Below are positions 1 to 6,175 of a stretch of DNA of 14,449 nt, one piece after another. The first letter of the stretch is position 1; the number at the start of each line of letters is the position of its first letter. The position numbers were made by a program, and so were the translations under genes. The notes beneath the pieces are model-generated. The model was not told where the DNA came from. It made no database searches and was given only the letters and a program-made list of their open reading frames with translations. This DNA comes from JAFDWI01 sp964449375 (lineage in GTDB: Bacteria > Actinomycetota > Acidimicrobiia > Acidimicrobiales > Iamiaceae). Where the stretch lies: assembly GCA_964449375.1 (NCBI GenBank), contig CAYVAS010000067.1:1-14449 (forward strand), given 5' to 3'.

Positions 1-15
1 CGACCCAACTGGTCG

Positions 16-888
16 CTACTCGCCACGGTCACACCCCGCTGAAATCCGAAGACCCAGATTGTCGAGCAGACGGGTGCGGCCCAGGCGCGCGGCGACGAGC
101 AGGCGCAGCTCACCGGAGACCTCGGTGGCCGGCGCGACGGTGGCCGCGTCGACCACCGCGGCGTAGTCCAGCTCGAACGGGGGTGCGGCCGCCACCACGG
201 CACGCATGGCGGCTTCGACCGCCGCGACCCGACGTTCGCCGCTCCGGACCAGGTCGCGGCCGGCCACCAGCGCCTGGTGGAGCGCGGGTGCCACGGCACG
301 TTCGTCGGCCGACAGGTACACGTTGCGGCTCGACATCGCCAGACCGTCGGGTTCGCGCACCGTGGGAACGCCGACGACCTCGACGGCCAACGACAGGTCC
401 GCGGCGAGGCGGCGCACCAGCGCGAGCTGCTGGTAGTCCTTTTCTCCGAAGTAGGCCCGCGACGGCCCGACGATCGCGAACAGCTTGGTGACCACCGTGG
501 CCACACCGGCGAAATGCGTCGGGCGGCTCGCGCCCTCGAAGCCCTCGGTGACCCCGTCGACGGTGACGGTGGTGACCACCGGTCGCGGATACATCTCGGC
601 GACCGTGGGGTGGAAGACCACGTCACCGCCGGCGTCGGCGACGACCGCGAGGTCCCGGGCCAGGTCCCGGGGGTAGTCGGCCAGGTCCTCGGAGGGGGCG
701 AACTGCAGTGGGTTGACGAAGATCGACACGACCACCAGGTCGTCGGTGGCACGGGCGGCGCGCACGAGCGCGGCGTGGCCCTCGTGCAGGAAGCCCATGG
801 TCGGGACGAAGCCGACCGAGCGACCTTCGGCGCGGGCGGCGTCCAGGCGCCGGCGGAGCCCCACGATCGTGTCGATCACCTCGGTCAC
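16..888 (-). CDS. panC: Pantothenate synthetase (pantoate--beta-alanine ligase)
   Basis: Condenses pantoate with beta-alanine, using ATP, to give pantothenate, the last step of vitamin B5 synthesis in the cytosol. The 290-aa protein has the family length and is complete, with a TAG stop at 16-18. Visible signatures are the nucleotide-binding PTMGFLHEGH (residues 29-38, His35 and His38), NPLQF (59-63), GEKDYQQ (148-154), and REPDGLAMSSRN (178-189), whose MSSRN corresponds to the KMSKS-like loop. The start is GTG at 888 and overlaps the TGA of the upstream DUF2520 gene by four bases (GTGA), so the two are probably translationally coupled in one operon. The overlap fixes the start well. No panB or panD is seen in the window. 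Identification is secure. Confidence 0.97.
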   Translation of the reverse strand: MTEVIDTIVGLRRRLDAARAEGRSVGFVPTMGFLHEGHAALVRAARATDDLVVVSIFVNPLQFAPSEDLADYPRDLARDLAVVADAGGDVVFHPTVAEMYPRPVVTTVTVDGVTEGFEGASRPTHFAGVATVVTKLFAIVGPSRAYFGEKDYQQLALVRRLAADLSLAVEVVGVPTVREPDGLAMSSRNVYLSADERAVAPALHQALVAGRDLVRSGERRVAAVEAAMRAVVAAAPPFELDYAAVVDAATVAPATEVSGELRLLVAARLGRTRLLDNLGLRISAGCDRGE

Positions 889-1730
889 GGCTCGCCCTCC
901 GGGCCCGGCTCTGCTGCGAGGATCGCTTCGCCGCGCCGGGCGGCGGCGAGCCAGGCCGGGGGTTCGGCCCCGTCGGGGACCAGGCGTGCAGCCAGCTCGG
1001 CGAGCGCGGCATACCCGGGACGTTCCTCGGGTGCCAGCGCCTCGAGGTGCCCGGCCACGGTGGCCCAGTCACCGCGGCGCACCGGGCCGGTCAGTGCCCG
1101 GGCCGGCGACGAGGAGACAAGGCCCTCCAGGGTTCGGGTCGCGAGCTGCAGGTAGGCCTCCAGGGGCACCCCCGTCGGTGCTGCGATCCGCTCGACCTGA
1201 CCCATCAGGGCCACCAGATGGTTCGATGCGACCGCCGCCGCGGCGTGGTAGGCGGCCCGATCCGCGTCGGCGACCTCGACGGCGTGGCCGCCCACGGCGT
1301 CCACGATCCGCCGCAGTTCGGCCAGGCCGGGCGCGTCGGAGGCGGCGACCGCGAACCAGGCGCCGTCGTGCAGGCGCACCGCGCCCCTCTCGGCGTCGGG
1401 GATCGACACCAGCGGGTGCAGCGCGCCCCGACGGGGATGGGGTGCCAGCACGTCCAGACCGGCGGCTCCCGCCAGATGCACCACCAGGGTGTCGGCCACG
1501 GGTTCGATCGCGGCGGCCACCTCGGCGATGGCCGCGTCGGGCGTGGCGAGCACCACCACGTCGACGTCTCGGGCCGCGCCCGACAGGTCGTCGCCGCGGC
1601 TCCAGGGCTCGAGGACCCGCCAATCCAGATCCGCCAGCACCCGCATCAGGGCCCCGCCGGCCCGCCCCGGCCCCACCACGCGCACCCGGTGCGGTCCCCC
1701 CGCAGTGCCCGCCGCCGCCGTCACGCCCAC
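885..1730 (-). CDS. Rossmann-fold DUF2520 oxidoreductase, possible ketopantoate reductase
   Basis: An NAD(P)-binding Rossmann protein of the 6-phosphogluconate-dehydrogenase-like superfamily with a C-terminal DUF2520 helical domain, about 281 aa from this start. Visible features are the dinucleotide-binding glycine motif VVGPGRAGG near the N terminus, a VVVLATPD strand-turn, an LHPL motif near residue 105, and YHAAAAVASN at about 161-170, which is typical of DUF2520. This family often sits beside panC in actinobacteria. That linkage, together with the ketopantoate-reductase-like fold, suggests it reduces ketopantoate to pantoate, but this is inference. The frame is open up to 1829, but an upstream start would overlap the divergent gene at 1821. 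GTG at 1730 is preferred, behind a weak GGTGGGG; GTG at 1724 or 1685 is also possible. The stop overlaps the panC start by four bases. Confidence 0.85.
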   Translation of the reverse strand: MGVTAAAGTAGGPHRVRVVGPGRAGGALMRVLADLDWRVLEPWSRGDDLSGAARDVDVVVLATPDAAIAEVAAAIEPVADTLVVHLAGAAGLDVLAPHPRRGALHPLVSIPDAERGAVRLHDGAWFAVAASDAPGLAELRRIVDAVGGHAVEVADADRAAYHAAAAVASNHLVALMGQVERIAAPTGVPLEAYLQLATRTLEGLVSSSPARALTGPVRRGDWATVAGHLEALAPEERPGYAALAELAARLVPDGAEPPAWLAAARRGEAILAAEPGPEGEP

Positions 1731-1778
1731 GACGACCCCACCGGTGGTCGGTGCCGGGTATCGTTGCCGGCGAGCCGC

Positions 1779-1802
1779 CACCCCGGAGACCGCTCCGGGG
1801 TG
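1779..1802. other. Perfect 10-bp inverted repeat (hairpin) in divergent intergenic region
   Basis: The left arm CACCCCGGAG (1779-1788) and right arm CTCCGGGGTG (1793-1802) are exactly complementary around an ACCG loop. The element lies between the divergent DUF2520 and PH-like genes. It ends six bases before the AGGAG ribosome binding site of the plus-strand gene. It could be a protein operator shared by the two promoters or an RNA hairpin in the leader affecting translation. No T-tract follows on either strand, so a classical terminator is unlikely. Confidence 0.6.
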
Positions 1803-1807
1803 CCACC

Positions 1808-1812
1808 AGGAG
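1808..1812 (+). promoter_or_regulatory. Ribosome binding site AGGAG deciding the GTG start at 1821
   Basis: AGGAG stands eight bases before GTG at 1821, an ideal spacing. The in-frame ATG at 1839 has no comparable site at correct distance. This supports the GTG start for the plus-strand gene. Confidence 0.7.
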
Positions 1813-1820
1813 CACGCCGC

Positions 1821-2231
1821 GTGGAGCACACCGTCGACATGGAGCGGGTCCGGGTGACCCGTGCCGGGGACTTCACCGCCGCGGATCCCCTGCTGGCTGC
1901 CATGGCGGCGACCCTACCCAAAGGCGATGCCGCGCTCGATCCCCGGACCATGGCCCGGGCGTCGCGGTTCCCGCTCGCGCCCAAGATGACCCTGGCGCTG
2001 ACCCCGACCCGCATCGTGGTCTACAAGAACGGCTGGGGTTCCAAGGTCGGCAATCCGGTGGGCAGCGTGGATCTGCAACGGGTGACCGGCGTGGAGATCA
2101 CCTGGAACCGGGCTCTCGCGGTGGTGGCCTTCGCGCTGCACGACGCCCCGCTGGTCGTGGTGGTCGCGACGACCCCCGAGAGCGCCGAGCACTTCCGGAA
2201 CCAGTTCCTGCGGCTGCGGGGTCGCATCTGA
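1821..2231 (+). CDS. Small PH-like domain protein of unknown function
   Basis: A 136-aa protein and the only plus-strand gene here. It has no signal peptide, transmembrane segment or cysteine. Residues about 52-130 read as alternating beta strands (MTLALTPTRIVVYKN, VGSVDLQRVTGVEITW, LAVVAFALHDAPLVVVVA) followed by a helix (SAEHFRNQFLRLR). This is the pattern of bacterial pleckstrin-homology-like domains, seven strands plus a capping helix, but the assignment is by pattern only. The GTG start is chosen from an AGGAG eight bases upstream; ATG at 1839 would shorten it by six residues. It converges on folK with 30 bp between the stops, and no obvious bidirectional terminator is seen there. A strong hairpin precedes its ribosome binding site. 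Its role is unknown. Confidence 0.75.
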   Translation: MEHTVDMERVRVTRAGDFTAADPLLAAMAATLPKGDAALDPRTMARASRFPLAPKMTLALTPTRIVVYKNGWGSKVGNPVGSVDLQRVTGVEITWNRALAVVAFALHDAPLVVVVATTPESAEHFRNQFLRLRGRI

Positions 2232-2261
2232 GGCCAACCCACCTCGGGCGGACCGGACTCT

Positions 2262-2732
2262 TCAATCGACGATGTCGTCGAGGCGGCCCAGGCGCATCAC
2301 GGTGCCACTGGACAGGCGCAGGTCCTCCTCGTCGACCAGTTCGGGCGCGAGTTCCGACAGTGGCGCCAGCACGAAGCGGCGTTGCCGGTACCGGGGGTGC
2401 GGGATGGTCAGGTCCTCGTCGTCCATGGTCACCCCGTCCATCCACAGCACGTCGACGTCCAGGGTGCGCGGGCCCCAGCGTTCCTCGCGTACCCGTTCGG
2501 CCGCGGACTCCAGGCGACGGCAGACCGCCAGCAGCTCATGGGGGTCCAGGTCGGTGTCGAGTTCGACCACCAGGTTCAGGAACGGATCCTGGCTGCCCGG
2601 GCCGCCCACCGGTTCGGTCTCATAGACATCGGAAACCGCGGTGACCGAGTCACCGAGGGAACTGATCGCCTCGGACAGATACCGAGCCCGTTCGCCCAGA
2701 TTCGACCCCAGACCCAGAAAAGCCCGGGTCAC
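2262..2732 (-). CDS. folK: 2-amino-4-hydroxy-6-hydroxymethyldihydropteridine pyrophosphokinase (HPPK)
   Basis: Transfers pyrophosphate from ATP to 6-hydroxymethyl-7,8-dihydropterin, making the substrate for dihydropteroate synthase. The 156-aa protein is of normal length. It shows the N-terminal FLGLGSNLG (5-13), YETEPVGG (37-44), the HPPK signature RWGPRTLDVDVL (85-96) with the Mg-binding pair Asp92 and Asp94, and IPHPRYRQRRFVLAPL (110-125). The frame runs open far upstream inside folB. The real start is GTG at 2732, which forms a GTGA overlap with the folB stop and puts the conserved GLGSN at the usual distance from the N terminus. It is the last gene of the phosphatase-like/folB/folK unit and converges with the PH-like gene. 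Confidence 0.96.
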   Translation of the reverse strand: MTRAFLGLGSNLGERARYLSEAISSLGDSVTAVSDVYETEPVGGPGSQDPFLNLVVELDTDLDPHELLAVCRRLESAAERVREERWGPRTLDVDVLWMDGVTMDDEDLTIPHPRYRQRRFVLAPLSELAPELVDEEDLRLSSGTVMRLGRLDDIVD

Positions 2733-3235
2733 CCGTGCTCCCGACCCGTCGGGTTCACTTCGCCGGATACCTCGGTGTCGGTGCGGGCCGGGCCGCTGTG
2801 TCCGGCCGGGCTGCGCCGCCTGGTGATCCGCACCCCGGAGGTGGCCAGCATCTGGGGCACCGGCGGGCGGAGCTTGCGCACCGCCACGGTCACCGCGCTC
2901 AGCGGCGCGCCGGACGCGGCGGCGTCGTCGAGCAGGCGTGCGGCCAGGTTCTCGGCGAGGTGTTCGAGGAGACGGGGTGTGGCCGTGGCGCACACCTCGG
3001 CGATGCGTTCACACACCGCGCCGTAGTCGATGGTGTCGGCCAGATCGTCGCTGCGTCCGGCTCGGGACAGGTCGCCGATGAGGTCGACGTCGATCTCCAA
3101 GGGCTGGTCCCGTTCACGTTCCTCGTCGAGCACCCCACAGCGAGCGGCGAGCTGCAGACCGCGCAGCTCGATGCGGTCCTCAGCGGTGAGCTCCGCGCCG
3201 CTCGTCGGCACGGTCGCAGAATCGGCGGTGGTCAC
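2729..3235 (-). CDS. folB: Dihydroneopterin aldolase
   Basis: Cleaves 7,8-dihydroneopterin to 6-hydroxymethyl-dihydropterin and glycolaldehyde in folate synthesis. The catalytic core spans about residues 20-140: RIELRGLQLAARCGVLDEER (21-40), QPLEIDV (44-50), IDYGAV (69-74), LLEHLAENLA (89-98) and VAVRKLRPPVP (117-127), with the conserved active-site Lys at 121. At 168 aa it is longer than the usual roughly 120 aa. It has about 18 extra N-terminal residues and a polar, probably disordered C-terminal tail after residue 140. The GTG start at 3235 overlaps the stop of the phosphatase-like gene (GTGA), and its own stop overlaps folK in the same way. An internal start nearer residue 18 cannot be excluded. 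Confidence 0.94.
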   Translation of the reverse strand: MTTADSATVPTSGAELTAEDRIELRGLQLAARCGVLDEERERDQPLEIDVDLIGDLSRAGRSDDLADTIDYGAVCERIAEVCATATPRLLEHLAENLAARLLDDAAASGAPLSAVTVAVRKLRPPVPQMLATSGVRITRRRSPAGHSGPARTDTEVSGEVNPTGREHG

Positions 3236-3813
3236 CTCGCCGCCGACGACGGAGCCCCACCGGACGCGGTCTCGGCTTCGGCGAAGGCCGCACGGGCCTC
3301 CGGCGAGGCGCTGGGCAGCCCGGCGGCCACGTGCACCAGCTCGCGGCCGTAGGGGCCGAGCTGCCGCTTGACGAGCCGCTCGACCAGGGTCACCGCCTCG
3401 GGACCCGTCGGGATCATCCCCGACCAGACCAGGTAGCCGGTGATCAGTCCGCAGACCACGTCGTCGAGGTTGTCGGCGTGGATCAGCAGCTTCTCGCCCG
3501 CGCCGAGGAGCTGTTGGAGTTCGGGGTAGAAACGGTTCAGGTACTCCGCGGGTTCGTCGGCGTTCTCGAAACCCCGGTGCCGCCAGGCCACGCCCAGTTC
3601 GTCGTAGTTGTGCAGGTTGTGGGGCGCGGGAAGGATCGAGATCACGCAGGTGAAGCCCTGTTCACGGATCCAGATGATCTCCTCCTGGCGGCGCACCCGG
3701 CGGTGGTTGTCGCCGTAGCCGCCGGGGCGTTCGGCCACCGCCAGGCGGTCCTTCATGATCCACGAGAAGTTCCGTGGAGGGATTCCCTGAGCCCATTTGC
3801 CTTTGGCAGCCAT
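3232..3813 (-). CDS. Dual-specificity-phosphatase-fold protein lacking the catalytic CX5R (pseudophosphatase)
   Basis: A 193-aa cytosolic protein whose middle follows a dual-specificity/tyrosine phosphatase: a strand FTCVISIL (54-61), a region with Asp86 where the general acid would sit, the helix YLNRFYPELQQLLGAGE (91-107), then LLIHADNLDDVVCGLITGYLVWSGM (109-133). In active enzymes this last stretch reads HCxxGxxR followed by a helix. Here the Cys position is Ala113 and the Arg position is Val119, so phosphatase chemistry should be impossible. The following helix and SGM-IP turn are intact. The ATG start at 3813 has GAGGAGA about ten bases upstream. Its stop overlaps the folB start. It may bind phosphorylated ligands or act as a scaffold. 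The fold call is mine by pattern matching. Confidence 0.8.
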   Translation of the reverse strand: MAAKGKWAQGIPPRNFSWIMKDRLAVAERPGGYGDNHRRVRRQEEIIWIREQGFTCVISILPAPHNLHNYDELGVAWRHRGFENADEPAEYLNRFYPELQQLLGAGEKLLIHADNLDDVVCGLITGYLVWSGMIPTGPEAVTLVERLVKRQLGPYGRELVHVAAGLPSASPEARAAFAEAETASGGAPSSAAR

Positions 3814-3852
3814 CTGGTGCGCGTCTCCTCGATCGGGGACCTCCGCTGTCCT

Positions 3853-3872
3853 CGAGTCGGATCGTCGACTCG
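3853..3872. other. Inverted repeat CGAGTCG-N6-CGACTCG upstream of the phosphatase-like gene
   Basis: A perfect 7-bp inverted repeat with a GATCGT loop, in the leader or promoter region of the phosphatase-like/folB/folK unit. GAGTCG recurs at 3893-3898 and again near 3987 in the same 179-bp gap. It could be an operator or a leader hairpin; no function can be assigned. I see no gene in the gap from 3814 to 3992. Confidence 0.4.
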
Positions 3873-3922
3873 GCGGCCCACGGTCCGGGCGGGAGTCGAC
3901 AGCAGAGCAATTCCGACCCTCC

Positions 3923-3928
3923 AGTGTA
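3923..3928 (-). promoter_or_regulatory. Candidate -10 element (TACACT) for the phosphatase-like/folB/folK unit
   Basis: On the minus strand TACACT fits the TAnnnT actinobacterial -10 pattern and lies about 110 bases before the ATG at 3813. No good -35 is at 16-18 bp; a TTGACG lies only seven bases upstream, which is too near. This is a weak call from pattern alone. Confidence 0.25.
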
Positions 3929-3992
3929 GAGAGGCCGTCAAATCGGCGTCCCGGAGCGCCGGCGGACCGATCGCGGACCGCGCTCTGAGTCG

Positions 3993-5006
3993 TCAGGTTC
4001 CGGTGGCCGACGACAGGACTCCTTCGTCGTCGTTGCCGGTTCCCGCACCGTTCGCGCGGTGCCTGGCGACCTGCTCACGGAACGACCGCAGCGGGTAGCC
4101 CACGACCCGGGCTTCGCTGCGGGCCTGGGCCCGCGCCGAACGCTGCAGGCCGAACATCGGGCCGGTCTCACCGAAGTAGCTGCCCGGGCCCAGCGTGGTG
4201 AGCACCTCGGTGTCGCCGGAGGCGTGCAGACGCACGATGTCGATCTCCCCGTGGTCCACCAGGTACACCAGCGACCCCCAACTCCCCTGTTCGAACAGGA
4301 TCTCGCCGGCGCCGAGCGTCACCGCCTCGGGTTCGCCCTGGTCCTCGAGGAACCGCGGCACCATCTCGAAGACCACGTCGGCCAGCGGGATCATGCGCTC
4401 GTCGTGGGTCGACACCACCACGATCCGCTGCTCGGAGGCCAGCGACCGGATCAGGGTCAGGGTCTCCTCGACCTGGATGTAGTCCAGGTGGGCGGTGGGC
4501 TCGTCGGCCAGGATGAGGGGCGGGTCCAGGGCCAGGGCCCGGGCGATGGCGACGCGTTGCTGCTGGCCACCTGACAGATCGGCGGGGCGGTGGTGGGCCC
4601 GGTCGGCCAGGCCGACCCGCTCCAGCAGCTCCATCGCCCGCCCGCGCCGTTCGGCTCGGGGCACCCGCGCGTTGCGCAACGGGACCAGCACGTTGTCGAG
4701 CGCGTCGAGGCTGGGGATCAGGTTGAAGGCCTGGAACACGAACCCGACCTGGTCGCGGCGGTACGCGGTCAGCTCGGATCCGGCCAGGGAGGTGACCTCG
4801 GTGTCCCCCAGACGGATCGTCCCCGACGTGGGCGTGAGCATCCCACCCAGGCACGACAACAGGGTCGTCTTGCCACACCCCGAGGGACCCAGCAGCAGCA
4901 CCAGCGAGCCCGCCTGCCACTGGACGCTGACCTCATCCACGGGCCGGAGCACGTAGTCGCCGCTGCGGAACTCCACCACCAGATCCTCGACGATCAGATC
5001 GGCCAT
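3993..5006 (-). CDS. ABC transporter ATPase (LolD/MacB type) fused to a cyclic-nucleotide-binding domain
   Basis: The ATPase partner of the adjacent permease. Residues 1 to about 222 are a complete ABC domain: Walker A GPSGCGKTT (40-48), Q-loop Gln92, signature LSGGQQQR (144-151), Walker B LILADEP (164-170) and H-loop His201. Residues about 226-318 form a cNMP-binding beta-barrel ending in the phosphate-binding cassette FGETGPMFGLQRSARAQA (278-295). Its conserved Glu280 and Arg289 are present, so nucleotide binding is plausible. About 19 polar residues close the 337-aa protein. As I recall, M. tuberculosis Rv0073 and Rv2564 share this architecture and are annotated loosely as glutamine transporters; the fold here is the lipoprotein-exporter/MacB type. 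The ATG start at 5006 has GGAG nine bases upstream, 13 bp after the permease stop. Confidence 0.93.
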   Translation of the reverse strand: MADLIVEDLVVEFRSGDYVLRPVDEVSVQWQAGSLVLLLGPSGCGKTTLLSCLGGMLTPTSGTIRLGDTEVTSLAGSELTAYRRDQVGFVFQAFNLIPSLDALDNVLVPLRNARVPRAERRGRAMELLERVGLADRAHHRPADLSGGQQQRVAIARALALDPPLILADEPTAHLDYIQVEETLTLIRSLASEQRIVVVSTHDERMIPLADVVFEMVPRFLEDQGEPEAVTLGAGEILFEQGSWGSLVYLVDHGEIDIVRLHASGDTEVLTTLGPGSYFGETGPMFGLQRSARAQARSEARVVGYPLRSFREQVARHRANGAGTGNDDEGVLSSATGT

Positions 5007-5019
5007 GCCGTTGCTCCGT

Positions 5020-6063
5020 TCATGCCGCGGCGAACGCCGTCGCCGGATCGACCGAGGACACCCGCCGCATCCCCACCACGCTTGCCACCAGGCCCACGAC
5101 CAGCGCGACGAGGGGCAGGCTCACCAGGGCGGTCGTGGTCAGGGTGACCGCCATGGGGAACACCGGCGCCAGCAGGAAGGCCACGACGATCCCGATCAGG
5201 GAGGCGACGAGTGAGATGATCGCCGCCTGCAGCGCCAGCCCACCCAGCAGGGCCCGGTTGGACACGCCGGTCGCCTTGAAGACCGCGAAGTCCCGGGTTC
5301 GTTCGTTGGCGGCCAGGTACATCGACGAGGCCAGCACCAGTGCCGCGACCACCCAGAGCAGGTACGCCATGAACGCGATGGCCTGCTGGGCGCTCTGCAA
5401 CGGTGAGAGCAGGTTCTCCTGAGTCTCGTCCGGGTCGTACGCCGACAGCGAGTCGGGCAGTTCGGTGGGGGTTCCCCGGGTCGCGAACGCGGTGGCCAGG
5501 TCGGCACCGTTCATGGTGAGCTCCTGGGTGGCGGCGATGTGCACGAAGGCCACGGGAGCGCCGGCGAACAGGGTGGTGTCGGTGGAGCCGGTCACGGTGA
5601 AGGTCGCCTCGCCGATCTGGATCCGGTCGCCCGGTGCTTTTCCGAGCTCGTCGGACACGACCGCATCCTGAGGGCCGGCGATCGCCGCGCCCGAGGTGGG
5701 TTCGGGGTCGCCGACGCCGCCCGGGGTCACGCCGACGAGGATCACCCGCGGGACCGATTCGTCGGTGACCGGCGCCTGCACCAGCGTCATGGGGGACGCC
5801 GCGGTCACCCCGGGGTCGGCCTCGACGGTCGCGACCTCGGAGGCCGGCATCGGCAGCGCCCCGTAGAAGGGTCCGCTGGCCCGCGACGAGAACACGTAGG
5901 CATCCGCGCCGACCCGCTCCACGAACCGGGACGTCTCGGCGTGGAAGCTCGCGGACAGCCCGGTGATGACCATCGTCAACGCCAGGACCAGGCCTGTGCC
6001 CACGATGGCGATGGCCACCCGCCGACGACGCCACTGCAGGTCCCGGAGCGCCGCGACGATCAC
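5020..6063 (-). CDS. FtsX/MacB-like ABC transporter permease
   Basis: The membrane subunit pairing with the ATPase gene 13 bp downstream. From GTG at 6063 it has 347 aa. TM1 lies at about 16-36, a large extracytoplasmic MacB periplasmic-core-like domain at about 38-228, then TM2 (about 230-251), TM3 (275-299) and TM4 (311-331). The cytoplasmic loop ERTRDFAVFKATGVSNR after TM2 is the typical FtsX-family coupling segment. This topology suggests extrusion or mechanotransmission of lipoproteins, peptides or drugs rather than uptake. The frame is open to GTG at 6120, but that start has no ribosome site and adds a Gly-rich run. GTG at 6063 has GAGG about ten bases upstream and gives the normal short N terminus. 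A 112-bp gap separates it from folP. The substrate is unknown. Confidence 0.88.
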   Translation of the reverse strand: MIVAALRDLQWRRRRVAIAIVGTGLVLALTMVITGLSASFHAETSRFVERVGADAYVFSSRASGPFYGALPMPASEVATVEADPGVTAASPMTLVQAPVTDESVPRVILVGVTPGGVGDPEPTSGAAIAGPQDAVVSDELGKAPGDRIQIGEATFTVTGSTDTTLFAGAPVAFVHIAATQELTMNGADLATAFATRGTPTELPDSLSAYDPDETQENLLSPLQSAQQAIAFMAYLLWVVAALVLASSMYLAANERTRDFAVFKATGVSNRALLGGLALQAAIISLVASLIGIVVAFLLAPVFPMAVTLTTTALVSLPLVALVVGLVASVVGMRRVSSVDPATAFAAA

Positions 6064-6175
6064 GTCGCTGCCACCTCGTCCGCCGCCCGGGTCACCCCGC
6101 CCCCCTCGCACATTGTTCACCAGTCAAGCAGAAATTCCGGGGTGGCGCTCGCCACGACCGTCTGGTCCGGGTGCG

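Noticed and set aside
713..2644. Long plus-strand open frame of 643 codons opposite panC, DUF2520 and folK
   Set aside because: Arg/Pro/Gly-rich low-complexity translation with no motif, antisense to well-identified genes; a high-GC shadow frame.
3936..3941. TTGACG as a -35 box for the phosphatase-like/folB/folK unit
   Set aside because: No -10-like hexamer at 16-19 bp downstream on the minus strand; the TACACT is only seven bases away.
3797..3988. Plus-strand 63-codon frame in the gap between the ABC ATPase and the phosphatase-like gene
   Set aside because: No ribosome site, Arg/Ser/Pro-rich and overlapping the start of the minus-strand gene; no sign of coding selection.
6142..6155. Small hairpin GTGGC-GCTC-GCCAC after folP as a terminator
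   Set aside because: Only five base pairs, no T-tract directly after; expected by chance at this GC content.
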